From Patescibacteria group bacterium (GTDB lineage Bacteria > Patescibacteriota > Minisyncoccia > Minisyncoccales > UBA10102), in assembly GCA_024239055.1 (NCBI GenBank), contig JANBVJ010000001.1, forward strand, positions 257,277 to 297,123: 39,847 bases of DNA. Direction: 5' to 3'. The translations under genes were made by a program, and so were the position numbers. The notes beneath the pieces are model-generated. The model ran no database searches. It was not told the origin of the DNA and saw nothing but the letters and a program-made list of their open reading frames with translations. Positions 17,067-23,340 of the stretch are shown here, in pieces (the stretch's first letter is position 1; each line of letters opens with the position of its first letter).

Positions 17067-17114
17067 TTAAACCGACCTTTCTGCAAGAGTACCTTTAAAA
17101 TGGTCTCTCAGCAT
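17067..17114 (-). CDS. Possible leaderless 15-residue peptide upstream of the channel gene
   Basis: An extended -10 (TGG-TATAAT, 17121-17129) lies 6 nt before an ATG that opens a 15-codon frame, MLRDHFKGTLAERSV, ending at 17067. The channel gene starts 27 nt further on. The spacing matches the leaderless genes of this window, so the ribosome should begin here. Either it is a real small protein or leader peptide, or the promoter serves the channel gene and the frame is incidental. Confidence 0.35.
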   Translation of the reverse strand: MLRDHFKGTLAERSV

Positions 17115-17120
17115 TTCTTC

Positions 17121-17129
17121 ATTATACCA
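17121..17129 (-). promoter_or_regulatory. Extended -10 upstream of the channel gene
   Basis: Minus strand TGG-TATAAT, perfect. TTGACC lies upstream but only 13 nt away, so the extended element probably carries the activity. It serves the 15-codon frame at 17067-17114 and the channel gene. Confidence 0.6.
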
Positions 17130-17150
17130 GAATAAAGCAGGTCAAATACC

Positions 17151-17429
17151 TTACTTGTGGATAACTTTTGCGAGGCCCAAAACACTATCTTTGTTAACCC
17201 AACCAAATACTCTACTATCAAGACTTTCTTCCTTATTATCCCCTTTTAACCAATACTTCTTATCTATTTTTTTAATAACGCGCTTAAGTAAAAAACGAGA
17301 AGAAATGGGGTGTCTTATAACAGCAACATCTCCCTCTTTTAAACCAATAAACTTGTTCACGAATACAAAGTCCCCTTCTTTGCAGTAGGGCTCCATGCTT
17401 CGTCCTTGAACTCGAAAGAATAAAATCAT
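17151..17429 (-). CDS. sodX: S26-family processing peptidase, Ni-SOD maturation type
   Basis: A 92-residue, single-domain S26 (signal-peptidase-like) protease. VQGRSMEP contains the nucleophile Ser11 and RFLLKRVIKK holds the candidate general base Lys49. GDNKEESLDSRVFG is the conserved box after it. It begins at the last base of the Ni-superoxide dismutase gene. Such small peptidases accompany sodN and are thought to cut the propeptide so that the Ni-binding histidine becomes the N-terminus. The membrane anchor of true signal peptidases is missing. Confidence 0.85.
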   Translation of the reverse strand: MILFFRVQGRSMEPYCKEGDFVFVNKFIGLKEGDVAVIRHPISSRFLLKRVIKKIDKKYWLKGDNKEESLDSRVFGWVNKDSVLGLAKVIHK

Positions 17430-17875
17430 TACTTTGACGAAGCCTTCTCAAACATCTCAGCTATATTCTCTACAGCAGAAAGTAATCCCTTTGCCGTATC
17501 CATACTTACCTCCTGCTTTATTTTTGAACATAACTTAGTAGCTGACCAAAATGTATCATGCAAATCAGGAAATATTTCCAAATGTTCTTTATTAAAGAAA
17601 TCTGTCCAAAGAATAAGTAACTGTTCCTTACAAATCTGAGCATGCTCTTCTTTTGTAGCAACATAGCGAGACATGGAATTTTCATACTCCATCACCACTT
17701 TCTTATCTTTCCAGTCTGGAATCTCTAGTTCTTCAATTAACTCAACCATACGGACAACCGTACGGGCTGCTGTGTGAGCTGGTTCTGAGGTATAAATGCC
17801 ACACGGAATATCACAATGCGCATACACTGTATTAAATGGAATAAGCTTATGGATGAAAGAAATAAAACGATACAT
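17429..17875 (-). CDS. sodN: Nickel superoxide dismutase precursor
   Basis: 148 residues. After a 19-residue propeptide comes HCDIPCGIY, the nickel hook: His20, Cys21 and Cys25 become His1, Cys2 and Cys6 of the mature enzyme, which disproportionates superoxide. The helical rest contains a segment near YENSMSRYVATKEEHAQICK that fits the four-helix bundle. The downstream gene encodes the processing protease, with a one-base overlap, so the pair is a complete maturation unit. Mature length (about 129) is a little above the usual 117. Confidence 0.93.
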   Translation of the reverse strand: MYRFISFIHKLIPFNTVYAHCDIPCGIYTSEPAHTAARTVVRMVELIEELEIPDWKDKKVVMEYENSMSRYVATKEEHAQICKEQLLILWTDFFNKEHLEIFPDLHDTFWSATKLCSKIKQEVSMDTAKGLLSAVENIAEMFEKASSK

Positions 17876-17887
17876 ACTATTTATATA

Positions 17888-18448
17888 TTACTTATATGTT
17901 GGATGATGTTCCTCACTATGCTTTGTTTTTGCCGCATGACGAGCCATTGCATACAACAAAGAAGACAATCTATTTAAGTAAGCTAAGATTGAAGGCTCCA
18001 ACTTTTTCCTGTGTCGCCTATCTAACTTTACCATAACAACCTCAGCTCTACGAACTACAGAGCGAGCAAAGTCCAACCAAGAGGAAGCTTCATTTGAACC
18101 TGCAATAATAAATCCTTTCTCTGGCTTTACCTTCTTTTCAAATCCATCAATGAGTTTTTCAATTTCCTTAACCTTTTTTAAAGAAAATGGAGGAGCTGTA
18201 AACTTCCTTATCATTAACACTCCTACATGTGCCTGAATAATAAATAGATTCTCCTGTACCTGCTCTAAAATATCTTTATGTCCTTTAGGCAAACTCTGAG
18301 TCTTTACCAATCCCAATAGACTATTAACCTCATCCAAAAATCCAACAGCCTCAATCTCCAAAGAAGTTTTATGTATCTTCTTTCCTTCAATCTCAGAAAC
18401 ACCCTTATCCCCTTTTCCTGTATAAAATAGTCTCTTTAATAAGCTCAT
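17888..18448 (-). CDS. PduO-type cob(I)alamin adenosyltransferase
   Basis: 186 residues. The start contains YTGKGDKGVSEIEGKKIHK, matching the YTRTGDKG ATP-binding signature of PduO-type ATP:cob(I)alamin adenosyltransferases. AVGFLDEVNSLLGL and the GSNEASSWLDFARSVVRRAE segment (family pattern with R-R-A-E) follow. The enzyme attaches the adenosyl group to corrinoids. GGTGGAG 15 nt upstream of the ATG could serve as ribosome binding site. It lies 28 nt after the FKBP gene and 12 nt before sodN. Confidence 0.88.
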   Translation of the reverse strand: MSLLKRLFYTGKGDKGVSEIEGKKIHKTSLEIEAVGFLDEVNSLLGLVKTQSLPKGHKDILEQVQENLFIIQAHVGVLMIRKFTAPPFSLKKVKEIEKLIDGFEKKVKPEKGFIIAGSNEASSWLDFARSVVRRAEVVMVKLDRRHRKKLEPSILAYLNRLSSLLYAMARHAAKTKHSEEHHPTYK

Positions 18449-18476
18449 ATGATATTAACTTTCTCCACCAGTTTTT

Positions 18477-18962
18477 TTATTTCCCTTGAATTCCTATCAG
18501 TTCTACTTCAAAGTACAATGTTGAATTTGGTGGGATCGCTCCAGGTATTCCTCCAGCTCCATATGCAAGTTCAGGTGCAATAGTAAGATTTCTTACGCCT
18601 CCAATCTGCATTCCAGCTACCCCTTCATCCCAACCCTGAATCACTTGTCCTACTCCCAAAGTAAATGTAAATGGCGTATCCTTTGCTCTTGAAGAATCAA
18701 ATGTAGTTCCATTCTCAAACGTACCAACATAGTGTACCGTAACTTGGTCTCCTGCTTCTGCAGTTGCTCCCTCACCTACTTTTATATCTTCAATTTTAAG
18801 TTTTGTTTCTTGTTCCATATTTTCTTGTGGATTTTCTATAACGACTTGCTGATCTTCTTCTGACTGTTGAGAGGAAAAGAATATAAATCCTCCAACAATA
18901 ACAACAGCTACAATAACTAGTATTAAAACCATACTCAATCCCCTCTCTTTAATATGATGCAT
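18477..18962 (-). CDS. Membrane-anchored FKBP-type peptidyl-prolyl isomerase
   Basis: 161 residues. A single N-terminal membrane helix or signal anchor (about 10-29, MVLILVIVAVVIVGGFIFF) is followed by an acidic linker and one FKBP domain (about 55-161). Domain landmarks are DQVTVHYVGTFENGTTFDSS, GVGQVIQGWDEGV and PPNSTLYFEVELI. It should fold extracytoplasmic proteins by cis-trans isomerization of prolyl bonds. It is the first gene after the last tRNA-Ala-derived repeat (19000-19073), whose promoter motif lies about 37 nt upstream. Confidence 0.92.
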   Translation of the reverse strand: MHHIKERGLSMVLILVIVAVVIVGGFIFFSSQQSEEDQQVVIENPQENMEQETKLKIEDIKVGEGATAEAGDQVTVHYVGTFENGTTFDSSRAKDTPFTFTLGVGQVIQGWDEGVAGMQIGGVRNLTIAPELAYGAGGIPGAIPPNSTLYFEVELIGIQGK

Positions 18963-18999
18963 AGAATAATATGTAATTAATAATTCGTATCTATACTAT

Positions 19000-19073
19000 A
19001 TTCTACCAAAAAACCGCCTTAAAGGCGATCTTTTGCGAAATGTGGACTACATCGGATTCAATTGGAACCAAAT
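19000..19073 (-). repeat. tRNA-Ala-derived repeat F4 (T-arm, 3' end, terminator, -10)
   Basis: Minus strand: TTGGTTCCAATTGAATCC, then GATGTAGTCCACA resembling the tRNA-Ala 3' end, a short AT-rich spacer, the ATCGCC/GGCGGT hairpin with TTTTTTGG, and TAGAAT (19000-19005). It starts 10 nt after the stop codon of the hydrolase gene. A second TATAGT box follows. It is the oldest-looking boundary of the array. Confidence 0.8.
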
Positions 19074-19083
19074 AATTCAGGAA

Positions 19084-19650
19084 TTAGGAACCTGGCAGCA
19101 GCTCAGCTCCAATCTTCTCTAAAAGTAACGGAAAAGTCTGAAATCCTGACTGTGCCTGAAAATGTTCTCCTCCTTTTACTAAAGTTACGTTAACCCCTAG
19201 ATTCTTTGCAAGTTCTTCCGCTCTCCCTAAGGGGATATAAGGGTCGTTATCGGAATGAATTACGGAAAAATGCTTACAATTTTGTTTTATCTTTTTCCAA
19301 TCAAAATCTCTTTCAGCAAAATCATCAAGATTTGGCTCCCCTTCCGCTTTAAGATGTCCTGAAAATCCTGCAACCAAGAAAGTTGCCCGAGCACTTACCT
19401 CCCACTGATTCAAAACATTTAGTATAAATGGTACTCCAAGACTATGACCCACAATAATGGAATCTGATAGGTGTTCTTTCATTGGACGAAGAGTATCCAA
19501 CCAATTCTGAAGAGTCTGTTTATCTTCTTCAATAGGAAACTGTGGTAAGAAAACCTGCAATTCTTTTTCTTCCAGTTTTTCTTTCAACCACGGATACCAA
19601 TGAGTATCTTTACTTCCAGAAGAACCGTGAATAATAAATGCTGTTCTCAT
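19084..19650 (-). CDS. RBBP9/YdeN-family serine hydrolase
   Basis: 188 residues, a minimal alpha/beta hydrolase. FIIHGSSGSKDTHWYPWLKE at the start, DSIIVGHSLGVPFILNVL with the nucleophile Ser, HSDNDPYIPL with the Asp and KGGEHFQAQSG with the His give the full triad, in the pattern of RBBP9/YdeN-like proteins. It is homologous to the hydrolase at 20394-21017. It starts 12 nt after the CYTH gene and shares its promoter; together they form one unit between repeats F3 and F4. Substrate unknown. Confidence 0.85.
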   Translation of the reverse strand: MRTAFIIHGSSGSKDTHWYPWLKEKLEEKELQVFLPQFPIEEDKQTLQNWLDTLRPMKEHLSDSIIVGHSLGVPFILNVLNQWEVSARATFLVAGFSGHLKAEGEPNLDDFAERDFDWKKIKQNCKHFSVIHSDNDPYIPLGRAEELAKNLGVNVTLVKGGEHFQAQSGFQTFPLLLEKIGAELLPGS

Positions 19651-19662
19651 ACACTTTATGAT

Positions 19663-20238
19663 TCAGTACTCTTCATTTTCTACTTCTTTTGGAAATAATA
19701 ATTGAAATGGATAACCTACATAGTTCCTGTTTATTTTCCCGCAGCCAATATCTTTAAGAAATGCAACCATTTCTTCTGTAATCTTTTTAGGATCTACATT
19801 TTCATCCTTACCTTTGTACTCAATTTCTACAAAATCTCCAAGTCCTTTTATCGTATCTAATGCAATCTCATAATCTTCATGCATCCATGTTTTCCTTAAT
19901 TTATCAACTATAACGATTGATTTAAAATTAAGAACGTCTAGTATCTTCTTTAATTTACTTAAATCCCCTATCTCCGTCTCATATTCGTCAGCATAGTTGC
20001 TTTTTCCATCTTCTTCATAGTGCCAGTTCTTATAATTTATTGAGTATGTACCGCCTGAATCTCTTAGCCGTATCCACTCTTTTATTGGACGAACCTCAAT
20101 AAAATTACGATGAGCCGGAGAAAAATACTCATCTACTTGATGTTTTTCCGATTGAAAGTCAGCATTCTTTTCCAAAAACTCAATGAGTGGTTTACTGTTC
20201 TCAATCCTAACTTGTATTTCAATTTCAATATCAGACAT
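19663..20238 (-). CDS. CYTH-domain phosphohydrolase/class IV adenylate cyclase-like
   Basis: 191 residues with the CYTH beta-tunnel pattern. There is an N-terminal EIEIQVRI in place of the usual ExExK, WIRLRDSGG, INYKNWHYEEDG, YETEIGDL and a C-terminal IALDTIKGLGDFVEIEYKG. Homologues are CyaB-type adenylate cyclases or thiamine-triphosphatase/tripolyphosphatases; the last signature is strong in CyaB. The missing canonical lysine in the first motif (Arg there) leaves activity open. The ATG lies 7 nt after TATAGT of repeat F3, so the mRNA is probably leaderless. Confidence 0.83.
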   Translation of the reverse strand: MSDIEIEIQVRIENSKPLIEFLEKNADFQSEKHQVDEYFSPAHRNFIEVRPIKEWIRLRDSGGTYSINYKNWHYEEDGKSNYADEYETEIGDLSKLKKILDVLNFKSIVIVDKLRKTWMHEDYEIALDTIKGLGDFVEIEYKGKDENVDPKKITEEMVAFLKDIGCGKINRNYVGYPFQLLFPKEVENEEY

Positions 20239-20245
20239 ATATCTT

Positions 20246-20321
20246 ACTATACCAAAAAACCGCCCTTATGGCGATATTTTGTTTTTGTGGACTACATCGG
20301 ATTTAGTTGGAACCAGATTAT
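20246..20321 (-). repeat. tRNA-Ala-derived repeat F3
   Basis: Minus strand: AATCTGGTTCCAACTAAATC, then CGATGTAGTCCACA, a spacer, the ATCGCC/GGCGGT hairpin with TTTTTTGG, and TATAGT (20246-20251) preceded by TGG. The CYTH ATG follows after 7 nt. It begins 72 nt past the stop codon of the serine hydrolase upstream. Confidence 0.82.
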
Positions 20322-20393
20322 AGAGGAATTGTTGGCTTGGAAGGGTTACGCAGACTTAGAGAACAGGACCTAAATCTTAAACACATTACTGAC

Positions 20394-21017
20394 TCACAAA
20401 TTATCTAATACTGAGGGTAATTCAGATAACCCATCATCCCCACTAAAATGCCCTTTGCCAGTTTCAATTATAATTTTTGCATTGAGTTCCTTCTCAAATA
20501 ACTCTTTATTCTCTTCAAATGGAACAAGAGGATCGTCTTCCGAAAAGATACAAGTGAAGCTTTCTGCGGCGTTCTTTATTCTTCTAAAATCTATAGAAGT
20601 TTCTATCCAGGGTCTTGCAATAGATTTAGATTCTTCATCTGACATCGCTTCTAAAGTAAGAGTCATCCAAGGAGCAACAAGAACGACACTCCCTACTTTA
20701 CTATACGATAAAGATTTTTCTCTATATTTCTTCCCCACAGCCTCAAAATATGGGAGCTTCTGACTAATGGATTCTAAATATCGTAGCACAGTCTGACAAC
20801 CTACGCTGTGTCCAACAAAATGTGTATTTTCATCTGGGTACTTTATTTCATCTTTAAGTAACCCAACCCAGTCCACAATAGTTGGGTTCTCTGGATGGGG
20901 CATTGTAAAAATAGATACCTCAAAATCTCTACTCTCTAATTCCTGTTTTAGCCAAGGAAACCATCCCTCTTCTGGATAGCCATCCCACCCGTGAACAACA
21001 TAAACTCTTTGCTTCAT
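20394..21017 (-). CDS. RBBP9/YdeN-family serine hydrolase (second copy)
   Basis: 207 residues from MKQRVYVVHGWDGYP. The frame is open six codons upstream at a TTG, but that would overlap the promoter, and TACAGT lies 8 nt before this ATG. Family landmarks: VVHGWDGYPEEGWFPWLKQ, HFVGHSVGCQTVLRYL (nucleophile Ser), FSEDDPLVPFEEN (Asp) and ETGKGHFSGDDG (His). It resembles the hydrolase at 19084-19650 along its length. It stands alone between repeats F2 and F3. Confidence 0.85.
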   Translation of the reverse strand: MKQRVYVVHGWDGYPEEGWFPWLKQELESRDFEVSIFTMPHPENPTIVDWVGLLKDEIKYPDENTHFVGHSVGCQTVLRYLESISQKLPYFEAVGKKYREKSLSYSKVGSVVLVAPWMTLTLEAMSDEESKSIARPWIETSIDFRRIKNAAESFTCIFSEDDPLVPFEENKELFEKELNAKIIIETGKGHFSGDDGLSELPSVLDNL

Positions 21018-21025
21018 ATAATCAC

Positions 21026-21100
21026 ACTGTACCAAAAAATCGCCTGCTTGGCGATTCTCTGGTGTTTGTGACCAAATCGGAATCTGTTGGAACCAATTAG
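21026..21100 (-). repeat. tRNA-Ala-derived repeat F2
   Basis: The most diverged copy. Minus strand: AATTGGTTCCAACAGATTCC, GATTTGGTCACA, a spacer, an ATCGCC/GGCGAT hairpin with TTTTTTGG, and TACAGT (21026-21031) preceded by TGG. The hydrolase ATG follows after 8 nt. The hairpin has compensatory changes relative to the other copies (GGCGAT in place of GGCGGT keeps the pairing). Confidence 0.78.
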
Positions 21101-21133
21101 TAAAATCTCTTAAAGAATACGATGAACTAATGT

Positions 21134-21487
21134 CTATTTCTTCACAATGTTGTTCTCAGAATCCTTATGGTCATATTTCACAAGGATTTCATCCTTTACC
21201 ATATTGAATGCCTCCTCGACATCAACATCAAGTTGATTTGCGAGACGGCAGAGTCCAAAAAACAAATCTCCAATACCATCTACAAAAATATCTTTATTCT
21301 GTTTAACAAATTGAATCCTTTCCTCCTCTGATTTATATCTCAGGTGCTGTGACATTTCTATAAGTTCCTCGTGTAAATGATCGAACTTATCAACATTAGG
21401 AATATCTTTCCATGCGTTACGTTCAGCAAAAAACTGCACAAGAGCCTGTGATTCTTTCATTGTCTCTATTGTTTTCTTTACATCCAT
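21134..21487 (-). CDS. MazG-like nucleotide pyrophosphohydrolase
   Basis: A 117-residue all-alpha protein. FDHLHEELIEMSQHL carries the paired Glu residues and VDGIGDLFFGLCRLANQL the Asp pattern of the MazG/dUTPase-like fold, which binds Mg and hydrolyses (d)NTPs to monophosphates. Length fits single-domain MazG relatives. It follows the Nudix gene, also a nucleotide-cleaning enzyme. The ATG lies 6 nt after TAAGAT with a TGG extension and a TTTTTT run before it, that is, the tail of the repeat motif without the tRNA-like part. Confidence 0.72.
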   Translation of the reverse strand: MDVKKTIETMKESQALVQFFAERNAWKDIPNVDKFDHLHEELIEMSQHLRYKSEEERIQFVKQNKDIFVDGIGDLFFGLCRLANQLDVDVEEAFNMVKDEILVKYDHKDSENNIVKK

Positions 21488-21493
21488 AAAACT

Positions 21494-21508
21494 ATCTTAC
21501 CAAAAAAC
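21494..21508 (-). promoter_or_regulatory. Promoter-like remnant of the repeat before the MazG-like gene
   Basis: Minus strand TTTTTTGG-TAAGAT, identical in layout to the ends of repeats F1-F4. The hairpin and tRNA-like part are missing. It lies between the Nudix stop codon and the MazG-like ATG. Confidence 0.5.
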
Positions 21509-21509
21509 T

Positions 21510-21929
21510 TTACTCGCCAAGAAATCTTTTAAAAGCCTGATACTCTTCCATATCACAAAAGTCACTTCTCTTGAGTCGATCATCTACAGATGCCCAAAAG
21601 TAGCTGCTGTGCTCTGGAGAAAGTTTGATACTCCCTGATATGTACTTCCCCTCATATACAATAACAAACACTGGGACTTTACGATTAGCAGATTTACGAT
21701 AGTGAGCAGCAATGGGTTTCCCAATTTTATACTTCACTTTACTCCCCAATTCTTCTTTTACCTCCCGGATCAATATTTTCTCAAGCGGAATATCACCTTC
21801 AATGTTATCAATACGGCCACCCGGTAAATCCAAATGGTCGTCTTTTGTATTTCTCAAAAATAAAAACTTCTTATCTCTTTCCAAAAGTATTTTTAAGGAG
21901 ACCTGGTACTTTTCAAAATCACGGTTCAT
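21510..21929 (-). CDS. Nudix hydrolase
   Basis: 139 residues from MNRDFEKYQVSLKILLERD. The frame has another ATG three codons earlier, but that one falls too close to the -10 box (TAGAAT, 7 nt before the chosen ATG). The Nudix box is LPGGRIDNIEGDIPLEKILI followed by REVKEELGS; the Gly and the REVKEE Mg-binding core are intact, with a slightly longer loop before it. Nudix enzymes hydrolyse nucleoside diphosphates linked to another moiety, often in nucleotide sanitation. It is the first gene of the unit between F1 and F2. Confidence 0.9.
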   Translation of the reverse strand: MNRDFEKYQVSLKILLERDKKFLFLRNTKDDHLDLPGGRIDNIEGDIPLEKILIREVKEELGSKVKYKIGKPIAAHYRKSANRKVPVFVIVYEGKYISGSIKLSPEHSSYFWASVDDRLKRSDFCDMEEYQAFKRFLGE

Positions 21930-21936
21930 CTTTATC

Positions 21937-22011
21937 ATTCTACCAAAAAACCGCCATTATGGCGATATTTTGTTTTTGTGGACCAAATCGGATTCAGTTG
22001 GAACCAGATTA
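21937..22011 (-). repeat. tRNA-Ala-derived repeat F1
   Basis: The best preserved copy. Minus strand: AATCTGGTTCCAACTGAATC, CGATTTGGTCCACA, an A-rich spacer, the ATCGCC/GGCGGT hairpin with TTTTTTGG, and TAGAAT (21937-21942). Against the intact tRNA-Ala it keeps the T-arm (GGTTC and GAATCC) but has five extra bases, CAACT, in the T-loop. Its acceptor strand no longer pairs with the tRNA 5' end. Confidence 0.85.
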
Positions 22012-22117
22012 TTGCAGAGCTACAACTCTTCCAAGATCTTGGTTCTTTCACTTATACATAAATTACCTTATCAAAAAAGCAAAGGAATCTTTCTTTTCGC
22101 ATTGGAGTGATAGAATT

Positions 22118-22429
22118 TTAAAAAGAGTCAATCATACTTACTCCAAAAGAAACAGGAACAATATTCCTTGGTGGATCAGGAATACTTGGATTTTCTGGAG
22201 CTGTTTTTGGTGTTCGAGAAACTGGAGAAAGAGCAAATCTATCCCTTATTATAAATTTATTCATATCTTTATCATTAGCTATAACTCCTCGAAAATTTCC
22301 TTCGGAATCCCAAACTGTATTACCGTCAACCCAACCTAAATAAACGCCATCTCTTGAAAACACAAAACCACCCTCGATAAACCCCAAGTAATTTCCGTTT
22401 GTTTTGAATATAAATATTATATTACCCAT
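22118..22429 (-). CDS. Small 4-fold beta-flower-like repeat protein
   Basis: 103 residues. The first 60 show a repeated motif: N-G-x-Y-L-G-x-I, D-G-V-Y-L-G-W-V, then a G-N-T-V-W-D step and E-G-N-F-R-G-V-I. This is the pattern of short beta-flower domains. The C-terminal 35 residues are Pro/Ser-rich and low in structure. It overlaps the protease gene by 8 bases and is translated with it. Function unknown; such domains occur in accessory genes. Confidence 0.65.
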   Translation of the reverse strand: MGNIIFIFKTNGNYLGFIEGGFVFSRDGVYLGWVDGNTVWDSEGNFRGVIANDKDMNKFIIRDRFALSPVSRTPKTAPENPSIPDPPRNIVPVSFGVSMIDSF

Positions 22430-23105
22430 TCTTTTCTTCTTCTAAAGTTTTATGCTCAGGAATATAAGAAGCTGGTACTGCATATCCAACGCCAAGTTGC
22501 AGATTTCTTATCAGCGCGGTGTAAATTTCGACAACATCTACTCCGTGTAGGGATAATGCACCAAACTCCATATCTTCTACCTTTTTTAAAATTTTACCCC
22601 TCTCTCTTCCTGTCGCATTAACAACACCTATTACCTCGCCATCTGAATTCATTAAAGGACATCCACTGTTTCCAAGATTAACCGTGCCATCGATAAGATA
22701 TGTAACTACTCCTACTGCATCTTTAGTTATAGCAGAGAGTATGCCTTGATGAGTTATAGGAATTTTAGAATTTAGTGGATACCCAGAAAATACCACTGGC
22801 ATTCCTTCTTTAACTACCGAAACATCCGCAAGTATAAGTGGTTCTATTGTATCATCTTCAAATTTTAAAAGGGCAAGATCGTGCTCATCATCTCGAACTA
22901 CTACTTTTGCATTAATATATTCCCCTTCTGGAAACTTAATGAGAAGAGACTCAGCTCCTCTAACTACGTGATTACAAGTAACTAAAACTCCTTTTTTAGA
23001 AAATACAAAACCTGTACCAGTTCCAGAACTTTTTCCTTTTTTGTTTATAGTAACAACGAGTGCAATACTTGACCTTGTCTTATTTACGGCATTGGAGCAA
23101 TCCAT
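22422..23105 (-). CDS. Trypsin-like serine protease, cytoplasmic
   Basis: 227 residues with a chymotrypsin/HtrA fold: TCNHVV (His46), HDLALLKF (Asp76) and GNSGCPL (Ser147) give a complete triad, with GTGFVFSKKG before the His as in DegP/HtrA. There is no signal peptide and no PDZ domain. The C-terminal portion ends in a charged tail and overlaps the beta-flower gene. It is the first gene downstream of the intact tRNA-Ala, in the unit between it and repeat F1. Confidence 0.85.
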   Translation of the reverse strand: MDCSNAVNKTRSSIALVVTINKKGKSSGTGTGFVFSKKGVLVTCNHVVRGAESLLIKFPEGEYINAKVVVRDDEHDLALLKFEDDTIEPLILADVSVVKEGMPVVFSGYPLNSKIPITHQGILSAITKDAVGVVTYLIDGTVNLGNSGCPLMNSDGEVIGVVNATGRERGKILKKVEDMEFGALSLHGVDVVEIYTALIRNLQLGVGYAVPASYIPEHKTLEEEKNG

Positions 23106-23166
23106 ATTTTATACTAACTCATAGTATAATATTATTCAACAATTTCCTCTGTCTATTATAAAAGAG

Positions 23167-23208
23167 ATCATACCAAAAAACCGCCCTAATGGCGATCTTT
23201 TGTATTTG
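23167..23208 (-). terminator. Terminator and -10 motif downstream of tRNA-Ala
   Basis: ATCGCC/GGCGGT hairpin (5-nt loop, one U-G) followed by TTTTTTGG and TATGAT (23167-23172). It ends the 16S-tRNA transcript and supplies the master version of the sequence found in repeats F1-F4. It means that the genes downstream are not simply read from the rRNA promoter. Confidence 0.75.
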
Positions 23209-23282
23209 TGGACCTGATCGGATTCGAACCGATGACCCCTTCATTGCAAATGAAGTGCTCTAGCCAGCTGAGCTACAGGCCC
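23209..23282 (-). tRNA. tRNA-Ala (anticodon TGC)
   Basis: A full cloverleaf on the minus strand: acceptor GGGCCTG/CAGGTCC, D-arm GCTC/GAGC, anticodon arm CTTCA-TTTGCAA-TGAAG, T-arm ATCGG-TTCGAAT-CCGAT. CCA is not encoded (CAA follows the discriminator). It follows tRNA-Ile in the usual 16S-Ile-Ala order. Confidence 0.97.
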
Positions 23283-23340
23283 CTTCTCTCACATCGTGCG
23301 CACTTTGTGAGACGTGGCCGTACTTTTCACACCAGTACGG

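Larger units (their letters stand above)
18999..23241 (-). mobile_element. Candidate tRNA-Ala-anchored gene-cassette array
   Basis: One intact tRNA-Ala followed by four units of about 1230, 910, 780 and 1250 bases, each with one or two minus-strand genes and each ended by a copy of the tRNA-Ala T-arm/3' end plus terminator plus -10 motif. All genes face the same way and have accessory-type functions. This is the geometry expected if small elements were added one after another at the tRNA 3' end. No integrase, transposase or origin is visible. The grouping is inference; the repeats themselves are seen directly. Confidence 0.5.

Noticed and set aside
21937-22030. Complete extra tRNA genes at the repeats
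   Set aside because: Only the T-arm and 3' strand are recognisable; the acceptor does not pair, no anticodon arm exists, and the T-loop has five extra bases.
18999-23241. Integron with attC sites
   Set aside because: No GTTRRRY core or integron integrase is seen; the repeats derive from a tRNA 3' end and terminator instead.
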